Position numbers and translations under genes: made by a program. A stretch of 64,000 bases of DNA from the NCBI GenBank assembly GCA_013399875.1, contig VXAZ01007626.1, positions 186,001 through 250,000 on the forward strand, in the 5' to 3' direction. The stretch's first letter is position 1, and every line of letters starts with the position of its first letter. The DNA comes from Gymnorhina tibicen (Eukaryota > Chordata > Aves > Passeriformes > Artamidae). The notes beneath the pieces were generated by a model. The model saw nothing but the letters and a program-made list of their open reading frames with translations. It was not told the origin of the DNA and searched no databases. Positions 39,301 through 54,300 of the stretch are shown one piece after another.

Positions 39301-42300
39301 CTCAAGCCACACCATGGCTTTCTAGTTCAAGGGAGCTTTCAGTTTTCTGGAGCATGATATATTTCCTAGACAGGCTGTTTCAGGGCATAGTATTTTGATG
39401 GCTTTGCATTTAAAAGGAGGGATATTAATTGGAAGTAATAGATGCTTGAGGTCTTAACATAACTCAGTGTTATGTTAGCTTTTTGCAGGCTGCACCTAAA
39501 TTGCATTTGATTAACTTAATTTTATGCATGTTGTTTTGGAAGCTTACCTAGCAAAGAGTCGTTTTTACATGCACTTGTAGAAGCTTTCTTTAAGACGAAA
39601 AGATCAAATTCTTGTATGTCTTAGCTGCAGGAGGAAAAAGTATTTTAGGACTTATAGATTGTGGGCTGACTTAGATAGCTTTTCCTTGGTGAGTTTCATA
39701 ACTTTAACTTTTAATCTGCTCTCTCCCCTTTATTTTAGTTGTACATTCGTGCTTCTAATCTTTCTTCAAATGACTTTCTTCTGAGAGACTATGAAACATA
39801 GCATATTTATAGATACAGCTTCTTACTATAAAGTAAGATTTTGTAGGGGAGTAGTTTCCTCATCCCTTTGAACATAACAGATAAAAAAGATTTTTCTAAA
39901 AAGAGATGGTCCAGAATGGCTAAGGTAATAAAATTGTGTATAACTCACTCAATTTTTTGAGAGTACTTTAGCAGGGCCTTTGCCAGTGGAGAATTCGTGG
40001 CGCTGCTTAATGTGGGGTTATTTCAGAAACTGGACTGTGGCATTCTTCTAGTTCAATGCATTTGGAATAAATATAATATTGTATCTTTTATTTTTGACCT
40101 CTCTGTGGTTCATATATATTATTTTTTCCTTTTTTTTAGTGGCCTCAAGCAATCTGAAGCAGAGTCCTGCTATATAAATATAGCACGAACACTTGAATTC
40201 TATGGAGTGGAATTGCACAGTGGTAGAGTATGTTTACATTGTAATTTTTCCTTTGGAAAGTAAATTTATATATATTTTTTTTACATGAGTTAGTAGCATA
40301 AAAAAAGTAGTATTTAAGTATTGTCTTTATCATGTGTTATATTTAATTAGAGCTGGGTAATTTTCCAATAATTTCTGTGTAACATAGGTGCTGGAATTTC
40401 AACCAGATAAGCTAGAGCTCCTCAGAAGTGTAACAATGTATTTTTAAGATAAACTATTTAATTACTGCAATATGTTTTACTTAATAATTTTACTAAGGTT
40501 TCTAAGTGTCTTAGCATGAAAGAAAATGAATGTTCTGTTTAGTGATATTAGTTGGCAGGTGTTTTAAGAGTTCAATTTTTCTGAATTTCTAGCACTAATT
40601 TCTTAAGTGTTAAGAATATAGAGGGGTTATTTTTGTTTAAATTCCTGTGTTCCCTGATTCCAAGCTAAATCTAGGAAGTATTTAACAGCTTGATAGATGA
40701 CCACTAAAAATGTGCTTGAAATCTTTTAGATACAGGGTGTGCATTGCTAAGAAACATGTCATAGTATTTCACTGGCTACTGCTATTTAATTTTTTGACTA
40801 CACTATTCATCTGAAGTCAATCCCCAAAATGCCTCTTTATTTGCATCCTAGTGAGCAAGTTACCATTTGTGCTTCTTTGCAATAATAAATTGTTTTGGCA
40901 TAAGGCTTGTAGTGTAAAAACTAAGGGAAATGTGCTACAGATTATTGACTTCCTAGGTGAAGATGACTTGTTTTCTTAAAGTTTTTCTGATTTTTTTTTA
41001 ATAATTCTGACACTGAGAGTTATAATGAAAAATTCATAAATTTCTCTAATGAGGAGGGAATAGAATGAGTAATTTCCTTCAGCATGATATTTTCTTCTTG
41101 TTTTTCTTTATGCTGCCACAAATAAGTGAGTGTCGCATCAGATTTCTAGGAATTCCTAAAGTACTTCTGTATGAACCCACTGTAATTACATTCATATTCA
41201 TGAAATACAGTGTTCAAGAGGTAGAGGCTTTTTTTAAGAATGGAAAAAAGTAGAAAGGAAAGGAAATGATCTTATTAAATCTGACTTTGTATAGGTGCAT
41301 TGTCTATCCATTGGGTCACCTGTCACTTTTCTACTTTATTGAAGAAGCTCTTACTGTTACACTTGAGATTTCACTATATGCGCTTAACCTGATTGGATGT
41401 TTGCCTTTTAACTTCTATTATAACCTAGTCTTTTGATAAGCCCTAGTATTTTGATTTGAGTGCTAAGACATCCATTGTGTGGCTAGTTGTGGGATTCTGT
41501 TTTGAATTCCACATGTTGGTTTTGCTGTGCCTTAAACCAGACCTCCCCTGATGAGGGGGGATTTGAGATCCTTGCCAGGAATCCCAAGTACTAATGAAAC
41601 ATCCATCGCTCTCTGCTTTCAGATAGTTTATTAAGTCTTATCAGAGAAGTTAAGAATAGAGCAAGGAGTATAGCAGAGAGTCCGGAGAGTTCTGAATGTT
41701 CTTAAAATGTCCTCTGAATGTCCACAGAATCAAGATAACACGGCCTTTTTAAAGGTAAATTACCCAATAAGGACTTAAAATGAAAGATATTTTCATTTAT
41801 CTACCAATACTTAACCAATGCCCAGCGGAACTGCGGAATTTTTCATCCAATCCTTTGAAACTGCTTTTACTGCAGAACATGGAGGGATGGAAGAAGTAGA
41901 AGAAACTTAGAAACTACAGCAATCCTCCATTTTGGAGTTTTTTGCTCTTTATATATTTGCTACATTAATAAACCCAAAACCTTTAGATTTTCACCCTGTG
42001 ATAACTTTACAGAATATTCTATCTTCTAATTCTACTGAAAAGGTTAGAAGTTTTCTCCATGGACAAAGGTCAAGTACAGCACTGTCCAGGGGGGTTAAAT
42101 TATTTAAAATTATTTAAAACAGGCAGAGGATGTTCTTTCTACCTTCTAGATTCCCACAGCTAGTCTCTTAATATTAATGGGATGCTGTTTCTGAAAGCTC
42201 TTCCAATTTCCGTTATCCTGCCTGGGCTGCAGGCCACTGAACTGCATGCAGGATGTCAGTGGTGGTCATACCAGTGCCAAGTAGTGAAGACAGACTGGAT

Positions 42301-45300
42301 TCAGACATTTTCAGCTAAATGAAATTTCACTGCAGACGTCTTGCTACTGTTTCAATTCAAAATAATAGTTTTATCGCAATTCAATTTTTTTGAAGGATGA
42401 AATATTAGAAGTGATCTGTTTTTTCTAGCAGTAGAGCTGGACATCTAGGCATTTAGAAGCTGCTAGGAAGGAAATAGAAAGCAAACCAGAAAATATCATG
42501 CCACCTTTCAAATTGAGTTTCAATGTCATTTCAATGTTGAGCTTCATTTTTCCTCTCTCCCCCTTATCTCAAAGTGGGTAATGGAAAAAGAAAAGTACAG
42601 GGAAGGATAACAATCATTAGTGTTTTAAGGAAAACAAAAAGAGACAGGTTTAAGTAAAGGAACTTTTTCCGTAAGGCTGCAGTTGAACTGTAAGCATTAC
42701 TGCTATTTTAATGGATGCCCAAGGTGAAATAGCTATCAGGAGCAGTAAGGCAGTCACTGGAGTCCATTAAACATAAAAGAAGCTTCTAAACCAGGAAATC
42801 CTCTAGCTGTAAATGACCAGAAGCTGAGAAGGGAAGTTGTTAGTAGGGGTGTAGTTGGTTGTCTCTGAAGTTTTTTACTTCCAAAACATCAGTTGCAAGT
42901 CAGTGTTTGGATTAAATGCCATGAGGCAAACCTCTCAGTCAACATGGTATTGTTGGGCTTACTCCTGGGGGCCTTTAAGAAATTTGCAGTGAAGGTTATA
43001 AGCTGCTTCTTCACTGAGGCTACTATCCTCCCCCTGCTTTGGCAGGGATGTTTAGTGCCTCCTGATATCCTCCCCCCACTCAGTACTGCTTTTAAATTAT
43101 CCTTCCAGTTTTGTCACATCCCAGTGCCTTGAACAGATTTAGTAGGGGCTAATTAAAGTGTGGCTTTGTGAAAGGCTTTATTTCTGTGGATTCTGACAAT
43201 TCAGGTCTTTGGTGCTAAATTAGTCTTGTTCCTCTTAGATTGTGTATGGCAGAAGAACCAGGTAACACCTGGCTTTTATACTAATGGCCCAAAGAAGCTT
43301 GTGCTCCTGTACTGGTTGGTTGTTGAGAGTTATACTTTTGGATAATGTTTCTTGAAGAGCAGATGAATATATAGCTTTCTTAAGTTTCTGGTTTTATGAT
43401 GCAAAGTTAAATATTTAACATAAGTGTGAGCTTTCTTTTAGCGACTTTCTAGACGTGCAACTTTAATCTGAGCTCAGTTTTCATCTGCAAACACTTCTGC
43501 TTTTTTTCTGATGAAAAATCTGAACTGCTAAAATATTTAAAAATGCAATAATGTTAGGAGACTCAGGAGAGTGAATTCAGTATCTTAAAACTATATTGAT
43601 GTTTCTTGAATTCCTAATCTCCTTTTGACTCTGGACCACTATCCCACCTGCTCAATAATTAATCTGCTGTTAACTCATCTTTCATTTTTACTCAGAGGGT
43701 TGAAGATAGGAAATTTGTTGAATCAATATTATTTCCATATCTACAAAAATCAAGATGGTAATTGTAAATTAAATCAAACGTGAATAGCACTTAACTAGCT
43801 AGATGCCTGGCATGATAATTTTTTATCTTTACAAATTTTTTATTTTTTTCATGTTACCTGGTTTTTTTTAATAAATATATGCATGTTATTTCTTTGTTGT
43901 GCAATTTAACAGCATAGATGTTTTGAAAGGGAAATAACCGCACATCAGGATCATATTTCATATAAGAGACCCTCTCTTTATGCTATTGCAACATCTTGGT
44001 TTTGTGTTTCTTAGGCTTAACGCAAGAGAATTCATAATAACAAATAACATGGGGGATTAGTGGTTTGGGCTGGTGCAGAGGAGGGTGAGGAATGAACTTT
44101 GTTCTGACAAAGCTTCTGGAGAAAATAGAGAAGTTTAGCCTAATTAATCCCTATCAAGTGTTTAGATAATCCTTTATTTCTGCTTAATCATGTCGAATTT
44201 TAGCTTTTACTCTTACAGCTGTTTTTTCCTCATACTGTTGATTTTTAAAAGCAGGAACCTGGAGTAAGCTTCAAGTGCTAGTAATAAAATTTTCTACCCT
44301 GCTTTAGGTTGGCCGTATCATGGCAGAAACAGCTAAATTACAAGCAGTTATTTTCCTGAATACCTCAGTGTTTTCCCCAAATATGAAAATAAAGGGGTGT
44401 CAATTCTGGATTCCTGTATTATGCTTTGCAAATTAGGTTGGACTTCACTCATTCATGTGCCTGTATCACACTTCTATTCAACTATTTTTAAAGCATTTAT
44501 TGTAGGCTTTCAACAGTATTGTCAGAGCACATGCTACGTGTTCCATTTTTCTATACCTTACTAATATAATGAAATTGGGATTGGACAAGGAGGAAAGCCA
44601 TATATTAATTGAGCCCAGAGTACCATCTAGAGGAGCAACTGTGCTACTGAAGGCTTTAAGAGACTCTGTTACTATTGACTGTCCTTTAAAAACAGTCTGA
44701 AACTGCTTTTGACTCAAACCTGATATTTTAAACGATGTATTCTACTTAGATGTGGATTTATGAATGCATTTAGCTCTGTTTAGAAATGTGTAATAACATT
44801 TTAGTGTGTATTGATCATAAGAAATGGGAAGCCAAGATTTCTAACTTCTCTAACATCAGTCTGGGTTTAGACTCAAAATGACCACCCAGCATCCTCCTCT
44901 CTGCCTTTTTGGGTTTTTTTAACTCAAATGTTTGCTTATATGGAAGAATGTGTTTCCTCTTGAGTATCTCAATACCTAGAAAGGATTGTAAATTTATGAT
45001 TTTTTTTTCCAGTTAAGCTAATGCACAGCTTTTGGTTTAGTTAATGGATTTAATTTAGTGTATCAAATATTCACGTACACGTGGGTATTTCTCCAACATA
45101 CTCTTATATGCAAAATTGCGATCACCTCCTGTGCAGTCTTTCTTGGTAAGTCCTTTTAGGAAAAGTAAGGAATTATTTCCTTTCTCTTTTTAAACAGCTT
45201 ATAATCAGGAAATTTTTGTTCAGTTCCCAAATTGTTCACTTCCCAAACTGTGACATTTACTTGACTAATCTTGGGAAGTACTTAAACTTCTTTCCTGAAA

Positions 45301-48300
45301 TTAATAAGGCTAGACTTGCAAATTTACTCTGATACAGAACTAAGGAATATCCAGGGTAGTAGAATAAACATTACAACTTGTTTTAATGAATGAATAATAT
45401 TTAGAATACGTAATAGATAACATCAAAGGAAAGAGAAGCGTGAAAATCAAAACTCAAAAATGTCATTGAGTTTTTTCCTCAAGTGTAGCAATTTAGGTAT
45501 AGAAAGCTTGAAAATAAATTTATTAGTAGATAAATGTGAATGACACAAACTGCTTCTGTGTTCTTACAGTATTTTTCTTTTGCAGGACCTCCATAATCTA
45601 GATCTTATGATTGGGATTGCATCCGGTGGAATTGCTGTATATAGAAAACTCATCTGTACAAGTTTCTATCCCTGGTAAATTCCTTTATTGTGAAGAAATA
45701 TGTCAGTTATTATAATCCTACTTCCATTTGCTTTCACATTTATTCCAAAAAAGCCTACGATACATATATTTGTTCTTTATGGAGTATTGTGGTATTTCCT
45801 TGTGTTCAGATAAAAATGAAAACTTGCCTCGGCTTTTAAATCTCTTAAGACTTTTGCAGTCCTTGCACTGTGTGAAGTCTTGATCAAGTTAATTTACGCA
45901 CAGATATGAGTATGTGATTAGGAGGACCCTGTGGTCTTAGAAATTTGCTGCAGTTATGCCCAATAGTATGTCTCTTTAAGAACAAACAAAACCAATCAGT
46001 ACTGCTATTAAAGCTCAGCATCCAATTCAGTCTCAATTAAGTTCAGTCTGAACTCTTTAACATGGCATTGAGCAAGAAGATATTTGCTTCTTGGAGTAGA
46101 AATGTAAAATGAGTTATTTGCAGTTTCAGATTTACAGGAAGTAGGATAATATAATTTAGACATAATCTCATCAAATATGGGTATATAACAGTAACAAAGG
46201 TTTGGAATCAGCAGGGGAGAGACCTTTACATTATTCTCTGATACATAAAACATTAGAATGCATGATAGTGCTGTAGAAAATAACCTCTGCAAAGAAATAA
46301 TGTGCACAAGAACTCTAATGTGAATGACATGAGAAGTTACATAAGCTATAATTTTTTTTAAGTGCTTTTGGGCTTTATTAGTTATACCATACTAAAAATT
46401 ACAACCTGAATTAGAAATTATATGGAGGCTGGGCATTTCTGTGAGGTTTTTGGATTGGATCAGAAAGAATTTTTTTCCAGTCTTTCCTTTTTAAAAGAAG
46501 TATGAACTTGGTTTTTTGTGCTTGATAAAACTATAGCTTTGTCATGTTATACATAAGTTTTTTGTTGAATTTGTAACAATTTTTCTGGATAACTTTTTCA
46601 GTAAGATAGTACAGTGTTCTTAATCATGACAGAAAAATGCATTCCAATGGGTTGTACTTGCTTTTTGGCCCTTAATTATACAAAAAAACCTCCCTAGCTG
46701 TATTCTTTAAATACTAGAGTTGTTCCATCCTTTCATTTATGAACCCAACCAAACAACTATTTCCTACAAAAAAGCAATAAAATCATTTCACTTAAATTCT
46801 AGGGGAAAATATACTGCATAGTCTCTGGATTTTTCTTTTTTTTCTCCGCTGTGAGTTGCATTTCAGCTCCCTGGGATATACTGCAATCATCCTGGATAAA
46901 TGTATGTCAGTAATAATGCTCTCATACAGCAGCACAGTGAAAACTTGTATTTTTCCATTTCTAATGCACATTAAAGCATAAAAGACTTTTATCTTTCATC
47001 TTTGTGCCTTAAGTGCTGCTCTTTCATACATCAGCCTCTCAGCTTCTTTGAACTGCTGCAGGTTTTAAAAACTGCCAGCTGAAGGCACATTTTCTGTCTT
47101 CTGCCAGTCTTGTTCTGCCAACTTAGTTGAACTAAGTAAGGTATGAATGGATAATAGTTGTTCCTGAAAACCATACAGCAATGGCATTTTAAAATCTGTG
47201 ACTATACGAATTTTTTAAGGAAGGAAAAGATAGTTGATAGCACACAAGACAGGAGGAATCTACAACTTCCTATGCTACTTTTATTCCTGGAGAGCACTGA
47301 GGAATAAAACGCAGATGCTAAAACATTTTTCACAAAAGCCTATTCTCATTTATAGAAAGAAATTGAGGGAAATAAAACCCACAGGTTTTTCAGTTCAAAT
47401 AATTCCCACTCTAAAATATGAGATTTAGGCAGTAATATTTTCAGCTGACAGTAATGCAATTGTTCCAAGCTTTCCCTCTCTCTTTCTCTCTCTCAAAATT
47501 TCTTTTCATCTTGAAAGCAAAAGCTCCCTACACAGGGGCTAACTTTTTGATATTTTATTTCTGGCATCTTGCATGAGTTAGTCATAATTCTTTGTGCAGG
47601 AATGGTGTCCATTCCCTGATCCCCGCCAAAACAAGCAAACACTGAAAGCCACCAGAGCAGAGCTGCTTGGGATGTATTTATAGTACAGATTCTCACTTTT
47701 ATTTTAGACCTCAAAGCAGGATACATTTCTGTAATGCCTGAAATGGTATTTATTTAGGCTTTTTATGTAACACCATTTGTACCAAGTGGTTTTTCCTATG
47801 GACTGCGCAAACTTCACCATTAACGAGGTAGAACTCAAGGTGGCAGCAAACACCGTCAAAGCACTCTTTCCAAAATTTTAAGTAAAATACTCTGCAGTGG
47901 GTGACAACAATACAACTATGCCATATGGTAGTAGTCAAAGGGGACCGAAAGTTTTCAGGAACAGAGGCAGTGAAAGAGTTCTGCCTTGGCAAAAAGAGGC
48001 TTTTCAATCAAAGCAACCTACGTAAAGAGCTGACTGATCAGTCAGCGGCAATGCAAGTCAAGATAGGTTTAAAAAATAGCTTTGGATTTAATGCAGTATT
48101 TTATACACTCTGCAGAGTTATTCTCAAGGGTGCTTAACTGTTCCGTGGTAATTTTCAAATTGATTTTGCAAGTAAAATATTAATGGCAAAAACATACAAA
48201 CACTACATCAGCAGCAACTGAAGCTATTTTGTGTATGCAGTTTCACTGAAAACTTCAGAGAAACTACTTGAGGAATGCATATTACATTGCTAGTTAAAAC

Positions 48301-51300
48301 TTGGAAAACAACTATCTTACATAGCAAATTGGACAGAACCTTTCTCGATGAATCTTTCAGTGGCAAAGTATAGGATTTACAGGTAGAGAAACTTTTTTTG
48401 CTTCAAGTCACAAGTACCAGCTGTTAGTACTAAGTGCTAAGACAGGACTGCCATTTTAATCAGAAATTACCAATTCTGTGGCCCACAGAGTGACAAATCT
48501 TTTTTGATGCTTGTGAATGACAGAAAGATGGGACCCAAAAAATCCATCATTCTTAATATGCTACAACTAGTGAGTGCTTTATAAGTAAACCAGGAAATTT
48601 AATGATTTGTGAATGTTGCATAGTCACTGAGCACATTATTGGTGGGAGAGAAGTGCCGCTGAGCCATCAGTTATAATAACAGTAACTGCATTCTATTGGT
48701 ATAATTTTTGGGTATGGCATCTTCAAAAACTGGTTAAGTCTAAATCCTTTGGCGCCTTAATCTCTTGGATCTTTTTGTAGATTTTTCTAGATGTGAACAT
48801 TCACTCAATTTTTAGTTGTAGTACTGCAAATGATTTTTAGTTGTTGTTAAATAAAAATATCAGAGTAGCAAGTGTTTTTCATGCCTGGACTAAATAGGTT
48901 TAGTTCTACTTTAAGAAGAATTAATCAAATTGAGAGGGGTGCTCTATTTAGGACAGTGTCAAAATAAGGAGACTGAAAGCCCTGATTTGGCTTGAAGTTA
49001 TTAAATGGTCATGCAGTGAATCATGGGGTTTGGGTTTTTGTTTTGGGGGATTTGGGGTTTTACAGTTTTGTTTTTTGGTTTGGTGGGGTTTTTTTGTTTT
49101 CTCAGGCTTTTTGTGTTTTTTTTTAAATTAAAAAAAAAAGGGTGTAGAGGGGAGGGATTGAGCGAGTTTTGGTACTTTGGGATGCTGGTTCCCCTTTTGT
49201 TGCTGGGTGGGAGGATTTTTGCTTAGTCTTCAAAGTCATTTTTCTGTGTCCTGCATGTTTGCTGGCTCCATGTTGGGGTAAGAGCAGACCATGACAGCAA
49301 GTATGTAAACTGGGAATAATTCCAAAAACTTGTTTGCTGAAGTTTTATCTAAGTCAAGAAATGTGGGAAGAAAGAACCAGAAGCGCAAAACTTGAGTGGT
49401 ACTAGTTCAGACAGAATAGCACTAGAATCAAGAAAGAATTAATATATAATGAGTTGCAGCTCAGTAAATACAGCTGAAAAATTATATGACTTGTCAGGTA
49501 GTTCAGAATCCAGAACTTTCAGATGAGCAACACAGATCACTGTCGTTTGAGGTAGCAAGACAAATGACGCAAGTAAATCAAGAGCTGGCCTAACAGGAGA
49601 GGTGGATATGATTTCAGCTTTCCATTAATTTTCACATCAGTTTGTCTTGTCAAAGATTAGTGTTGAAATAGCTGTTTCCTTGTGGTTCTGTAATTGATGG
49701 AGAAAAGCATTTTCTGAAATTGGCACACACAGTTTTCCACTCTTGTGCAGGAGGGGAGATAGGTAATGCCGTGAATATTCTTGATAGTAACTGGCAAATA
49801 TACTCTCCTGTATCCATGAAGGAAGTTGCTCTATAACTCACGTGCATCTCCCCTGAGCAATGGGGAATGAGTTTTATGCCATCCCACTTGATGAGAGTGA
49901 TGCAAAAACTGTGCCAGAACTGGGAGGACTTTCAACATAGTTCATACATGATGATATCTAACATCCTGTGAAGCATCAGTACATGAAAATATTATGAGAC
50001 TTTTAGCAGTAAACTTACAAAACCCTTTCATGGCTTTTTTTCAGGCAACCATGACTTGATCAGACTTTAAATAGCTTTCCTTAAGCCATCCATAAGATTC
50101 CAGCTGGCCACAGATCTGAGTTTCTTTGTCCGAAAAATGCAGGTTTTCAGTTACTGAAGCAGAACTATTGCAGAGAAAATTTAGGTATTTTAGACAAATC
50201 TTGTTTTGCTGTGGGAAGGTGTGTGGGTAGGTAGAAGTTTGTTTAATTTAGCAAAACTGATAAGCATATAATTAAAATGAAAATTGCTTGTGCACCAATT
50301 CCAGTTGTAATCTTTACCTTAGAAAATATGAATTCACACTGTGTATACATAAAAAGAGGTGTTCCATTCTAAAATTACCACATAAATTACATAGCAATGT
50401 TAATGAAGTAAAAAATATATTAACACTCATTCTTACAGTTTTCATCCTTCTAAAATTATGATTTTATTTAGAGGTTTTGTTTAGTTATTAACACAAGTAC
50501 GTGATATTTTTCACATTATGAAACCAATTCTGCAAAGCTTCTGCGAAGTTTCAGTTGTTGTAAGACCAACCTTGTCATGTCATTAGGGTCTTAAATTTTG
50601 TTCCTTTAGTCACAGTTATCATATGACTCTGAAGTTATACAAAAGTTGACACATTTAACATTTGTGCAGCTTAGTGTAGAAGATGTCATCAAGATTCTGC
50701 TGCAAGAATAGATTTGGTGGGAGAGAACTGCTGTGAACTATTTAAAGATTAAACGGGGACATCTATTTGCCACTCAACACAGGAGATAGCTGCATATTAT
50801 TCATTGAATATTTTACAGCTATAATCTTTCAGGCTCACTGTACGCAGTATTATTTTTCATTTTTTTATGCCTCTAAACATTGTTCAGTATTTCATGGCCT
50901 GTTTCTTTCTTTTAGGGTGAACATATTAAAAATTTCCTTTAAAAGGAAAAAGTTTTTTATACAACAACGGCAAAAACATGTAAGTAGTCCTCTAATTTTG
51001 TTTTGCTCAAGTGGTCATATTCAATATTTTTTTAAAGGCTCTGTTGTGGTAACTTGCCTTTGAAACTTTGTTTTGTTAACTTGGTCTTGCTTTTCTGGTC
51101 TGCTTGTTCCCTCTCTTTTTCCCTTTTTTTGTTTCTTTTCCAACACTGAATCCCTCCACTTTCAGTCTGTTGGAGTGTATCTTTCTTATGGAGGTTTCTT
51201 CTCCCGTGGAGATTTCGGGTAAATGCAGATCTCCATCCTTTCTCCAATATTTATTAACATAGCATATTTCCCTTTTCTCATCAGCGTTTGCTGCTCTTCC

Positions 51301-54300
51301 CTTTGTTGCTCTCCGTGCTCTGTAGAGTTCCTTAATGCAGTGAATCTACTAAACAACTGCTTATTCTATCTAGGGGGACTATGTGAGATCCCTTCAGCTT
51401 ATGGGGCTCAGAGCTAAGGAAGAAAGCAAGGTTCCTGGAGGAAGGGAGAGCTTTGCGGTTGAAAAGAGAAATAGCACACCTTCTGCTGTGTGTAACATGG
51501 AGGGCTTTAGGAGTTGGCAAATTATGTGAAGATAGTTGATGAAACTAATATAAAATTTTTCTTCTGTTAAGAGTTGGCATCTGTGGGTTGCTTTGTGCTC
51601 TTTGCAGAACAGTTGAAATATTAGTCTATTTAATCGGGGGAGAATCTTGATTACTGATCATTATTGTGCTGACACAATATGAAAAAACTAAATTAAGGTA
51701 CCTTTTTACAAAGAGCATAGATTATTTAATATGACAGAAAAAAACATCTCAGAAACTAGTGATCAGCAGATCTATAAATATTTTAACTGAGTTGAGGACA
51801 AAACTTGAGAACATAGTAAAAGGTAAGAGTTAACTTGTACCTGAACTTTGTGAAGGCTCTTTCTGGTAGTAAATGAGCTCTTAAATTGATGGGAGCTGTG
51901 TTACAAGACCACCTCTTGACCCACATAGATTAGGAGGTCTGCTGAACGCAGGTTTCTAGGGAGGCCTTTTTTACCACAAAGGAATATGTTTTCTTCTTTT
52001 TTCTTTTCTGTGTGTCTTTCTTTTTTCACAGTTTGTTGGGTTCTTTGAAATTTAAGGAGTGTGCAAGTATGCACGTTACTTTTCAGGATTCATGTTTAAA
52101 CAAAATTAGTATCCAAAGATAGTGTTACTGCACTAAAGCTTGCACACACACATAGCGTGCACAGAGTGTGTCCTTACATGCTGTAGGCAGATCTTAAGTT
52201 TTCTTTACCAGCTGTAAGTTTCTAAATATATTGTTTATATGCAGACATGTCACAGTCCGTTTGTATACATTTCACTGCATGAAGAAATGAGTGGTTGATA
52301 AACCATTCTACTCACTCATGAGTGTAAACACGTGCAAGTACTAACTTCTCCTGGGTTTGAGGATTAAAACTTCACTGAGAACTAGTAATTTTAAAATCTA
52401 AATACTTCCAAGTATACAAATAAGGGCAGGCTTACAGACAGCAGTTTCCGAATATGTCTGTGAGAATAAATGTAGTAACAGAACTCTCCAAAAATGATTA
52501 GTAAAATAGGGCTTGGAACAAGATGGATTTAAGGTCCTTTCCAACCCCAAACCATTCTATGATTCTCTGAAAATGTGTGTACTTACAGTGGTTTTGGAAT
52601 ATAGAAGAATAAAGCGTCACTATAGAACAGTCTATGGACTTAATATAAAGTATGTGTGTTCATTACATAAAGACTTGACTGCTGTCAAAAGTAGAATTTT
52701 TCTCTCTGGAGACCTGTGTCACCTTTGAAGAGAGCAGCAATCTTAATTTGTTCAATTAAACATTTGATAAATGATGACAGTTCAAGGCTCTTGATTCTTT
52801 TAGCTTACCTGCTCTTAAGTGATCATAGTTCTTTGTTTCATAACCTACGGAGATGACAGTAATGCACACAGTGTCACGCTTAGAGAGCTACAGAACTGTA
52901 GGAAAAGTAAGGCCAGCTGCATGACCTTTTTACTCCTTCTCAGTACACAAGAAAAAGCAGACCAGGTGTGCTACTAAATCTGCGCATGCATCCATCCTTG
53001 TCAGCCCCCTTTGCTTGAAATTTAGGGCATCAAGTGTGCCGTACTCCAGTGGTATTGCTTGGAAAAGCTTGCTGGTGCAGTGCAGTAGGAGAGAGGGCAG
53101 TGGAGTCCTAGGGGTTTTGCCAGAACTGTGGGATGCTTGAGGGGTGTGTGAGGGCAGATGACTGCATTGGTGTCACTCTTTGAATTGATCTGTTTTTTGC
53201 TTGGAAATACAGAAGCAAATAGGTGAATGAATCTGGAAGTAAGGATGATGAAAGCATGTGGGGAAAACAGAGCAGATACTGTATATTCATAGGCAAGATT
53301 TGACTAAAGATGATGAGAGTGCTATAGCACTTCTTTTATGTTTTGTATGTCGTATGTAGATTCTTTACAAAAATCTGCAGAAAGTTTTCAAAGGCAGTGA
53401 ATTTGCAGTCCTCTGGGATGTGCCATGTTTCACTGATTTATTCTCCTTATTTGTTTTACTCCATTTTTATTTCCTTATGTGCCTTGCCTGAAAAGTCAAG
53501 TTACCTTATCTCACTCTTTCCCTGCTATTCACCTTCTCTTTTACTCTCCCACTGCTTCAGTCTGTTGATCAGCTACTTGATTAGGAGTATGCATTATTTC
53601 TATTTCTACTGAAGAGCTACATAAGGACTGGGGAGCAAGACTGATGAATCAGTGAATGTCTGATGCTATAGAAGCTCATGACATGTAGGCTTAATGAAGG
53701 GTACAGGATTTAAGGTAGGAATAGAAACTATGCTCTTTACAGGCAACATTTTGTACCTTTCAGAAATGGAATTTTATTTTCTATATTCATACCTAATGCT
53801 TAAAAACAACTTCATTTGCTGCATACTAAAGTATATCTTTCTATGCTGTAGATATTTTCAGATTTTCTGTGAATGGAATAGGCATACAGCTGATGCAAAG
53901 TTCTTCCATATGCTGAACCAGCAAGACACTTTAGCTATGTGAAATTGTTCCCTTTACCTTAATGGCCACAAATTTCTCTAATCCTTATTTCTTAATAATC
54001 ATTAAAATGCCGTTCTTTTAGAACTTGGGTAGAGAAGTGTGATAGGCATTATATTCTTGGATCCCACTAGAACTCTCCTCACCTTTAAAAAAGTACACAG
54101 ATTTAAAAGCATAACTTGCAAGGTGGCCTCTTAGTGAGGCAGGTTGTTATTAACAGAAGGTTATGTTAGTCTAAAAATTGAATAAATTTTTATGAAACTT
54201 CTGAAAATATTTTTCCTAGCTTAAATCCATGTTAAAACTTTCAGCGTACTTAAAGTTTGTTGAGAAGGTTCTGTGACAACAGAAAAGCACACTTGTGATG

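Larger units (their letters stand above)
35821..40139. other. PTPN3 intron (4.3 kb)
   Basis: A 32-bp tandem repeat lies just after the donor and a solo LTR lies at 36979-37499. The rest is AT-rich with no recognised feature. Confidence 0.8.

Noticed and set aside
47475..48120. Two adjacent antisense frames and several AATAAA motifs, considered as a retrocopy
   Set aside because: The frames are not continuous with each other, show no recognisable motif, and AATAAA is expected often in AT-rich DNA.
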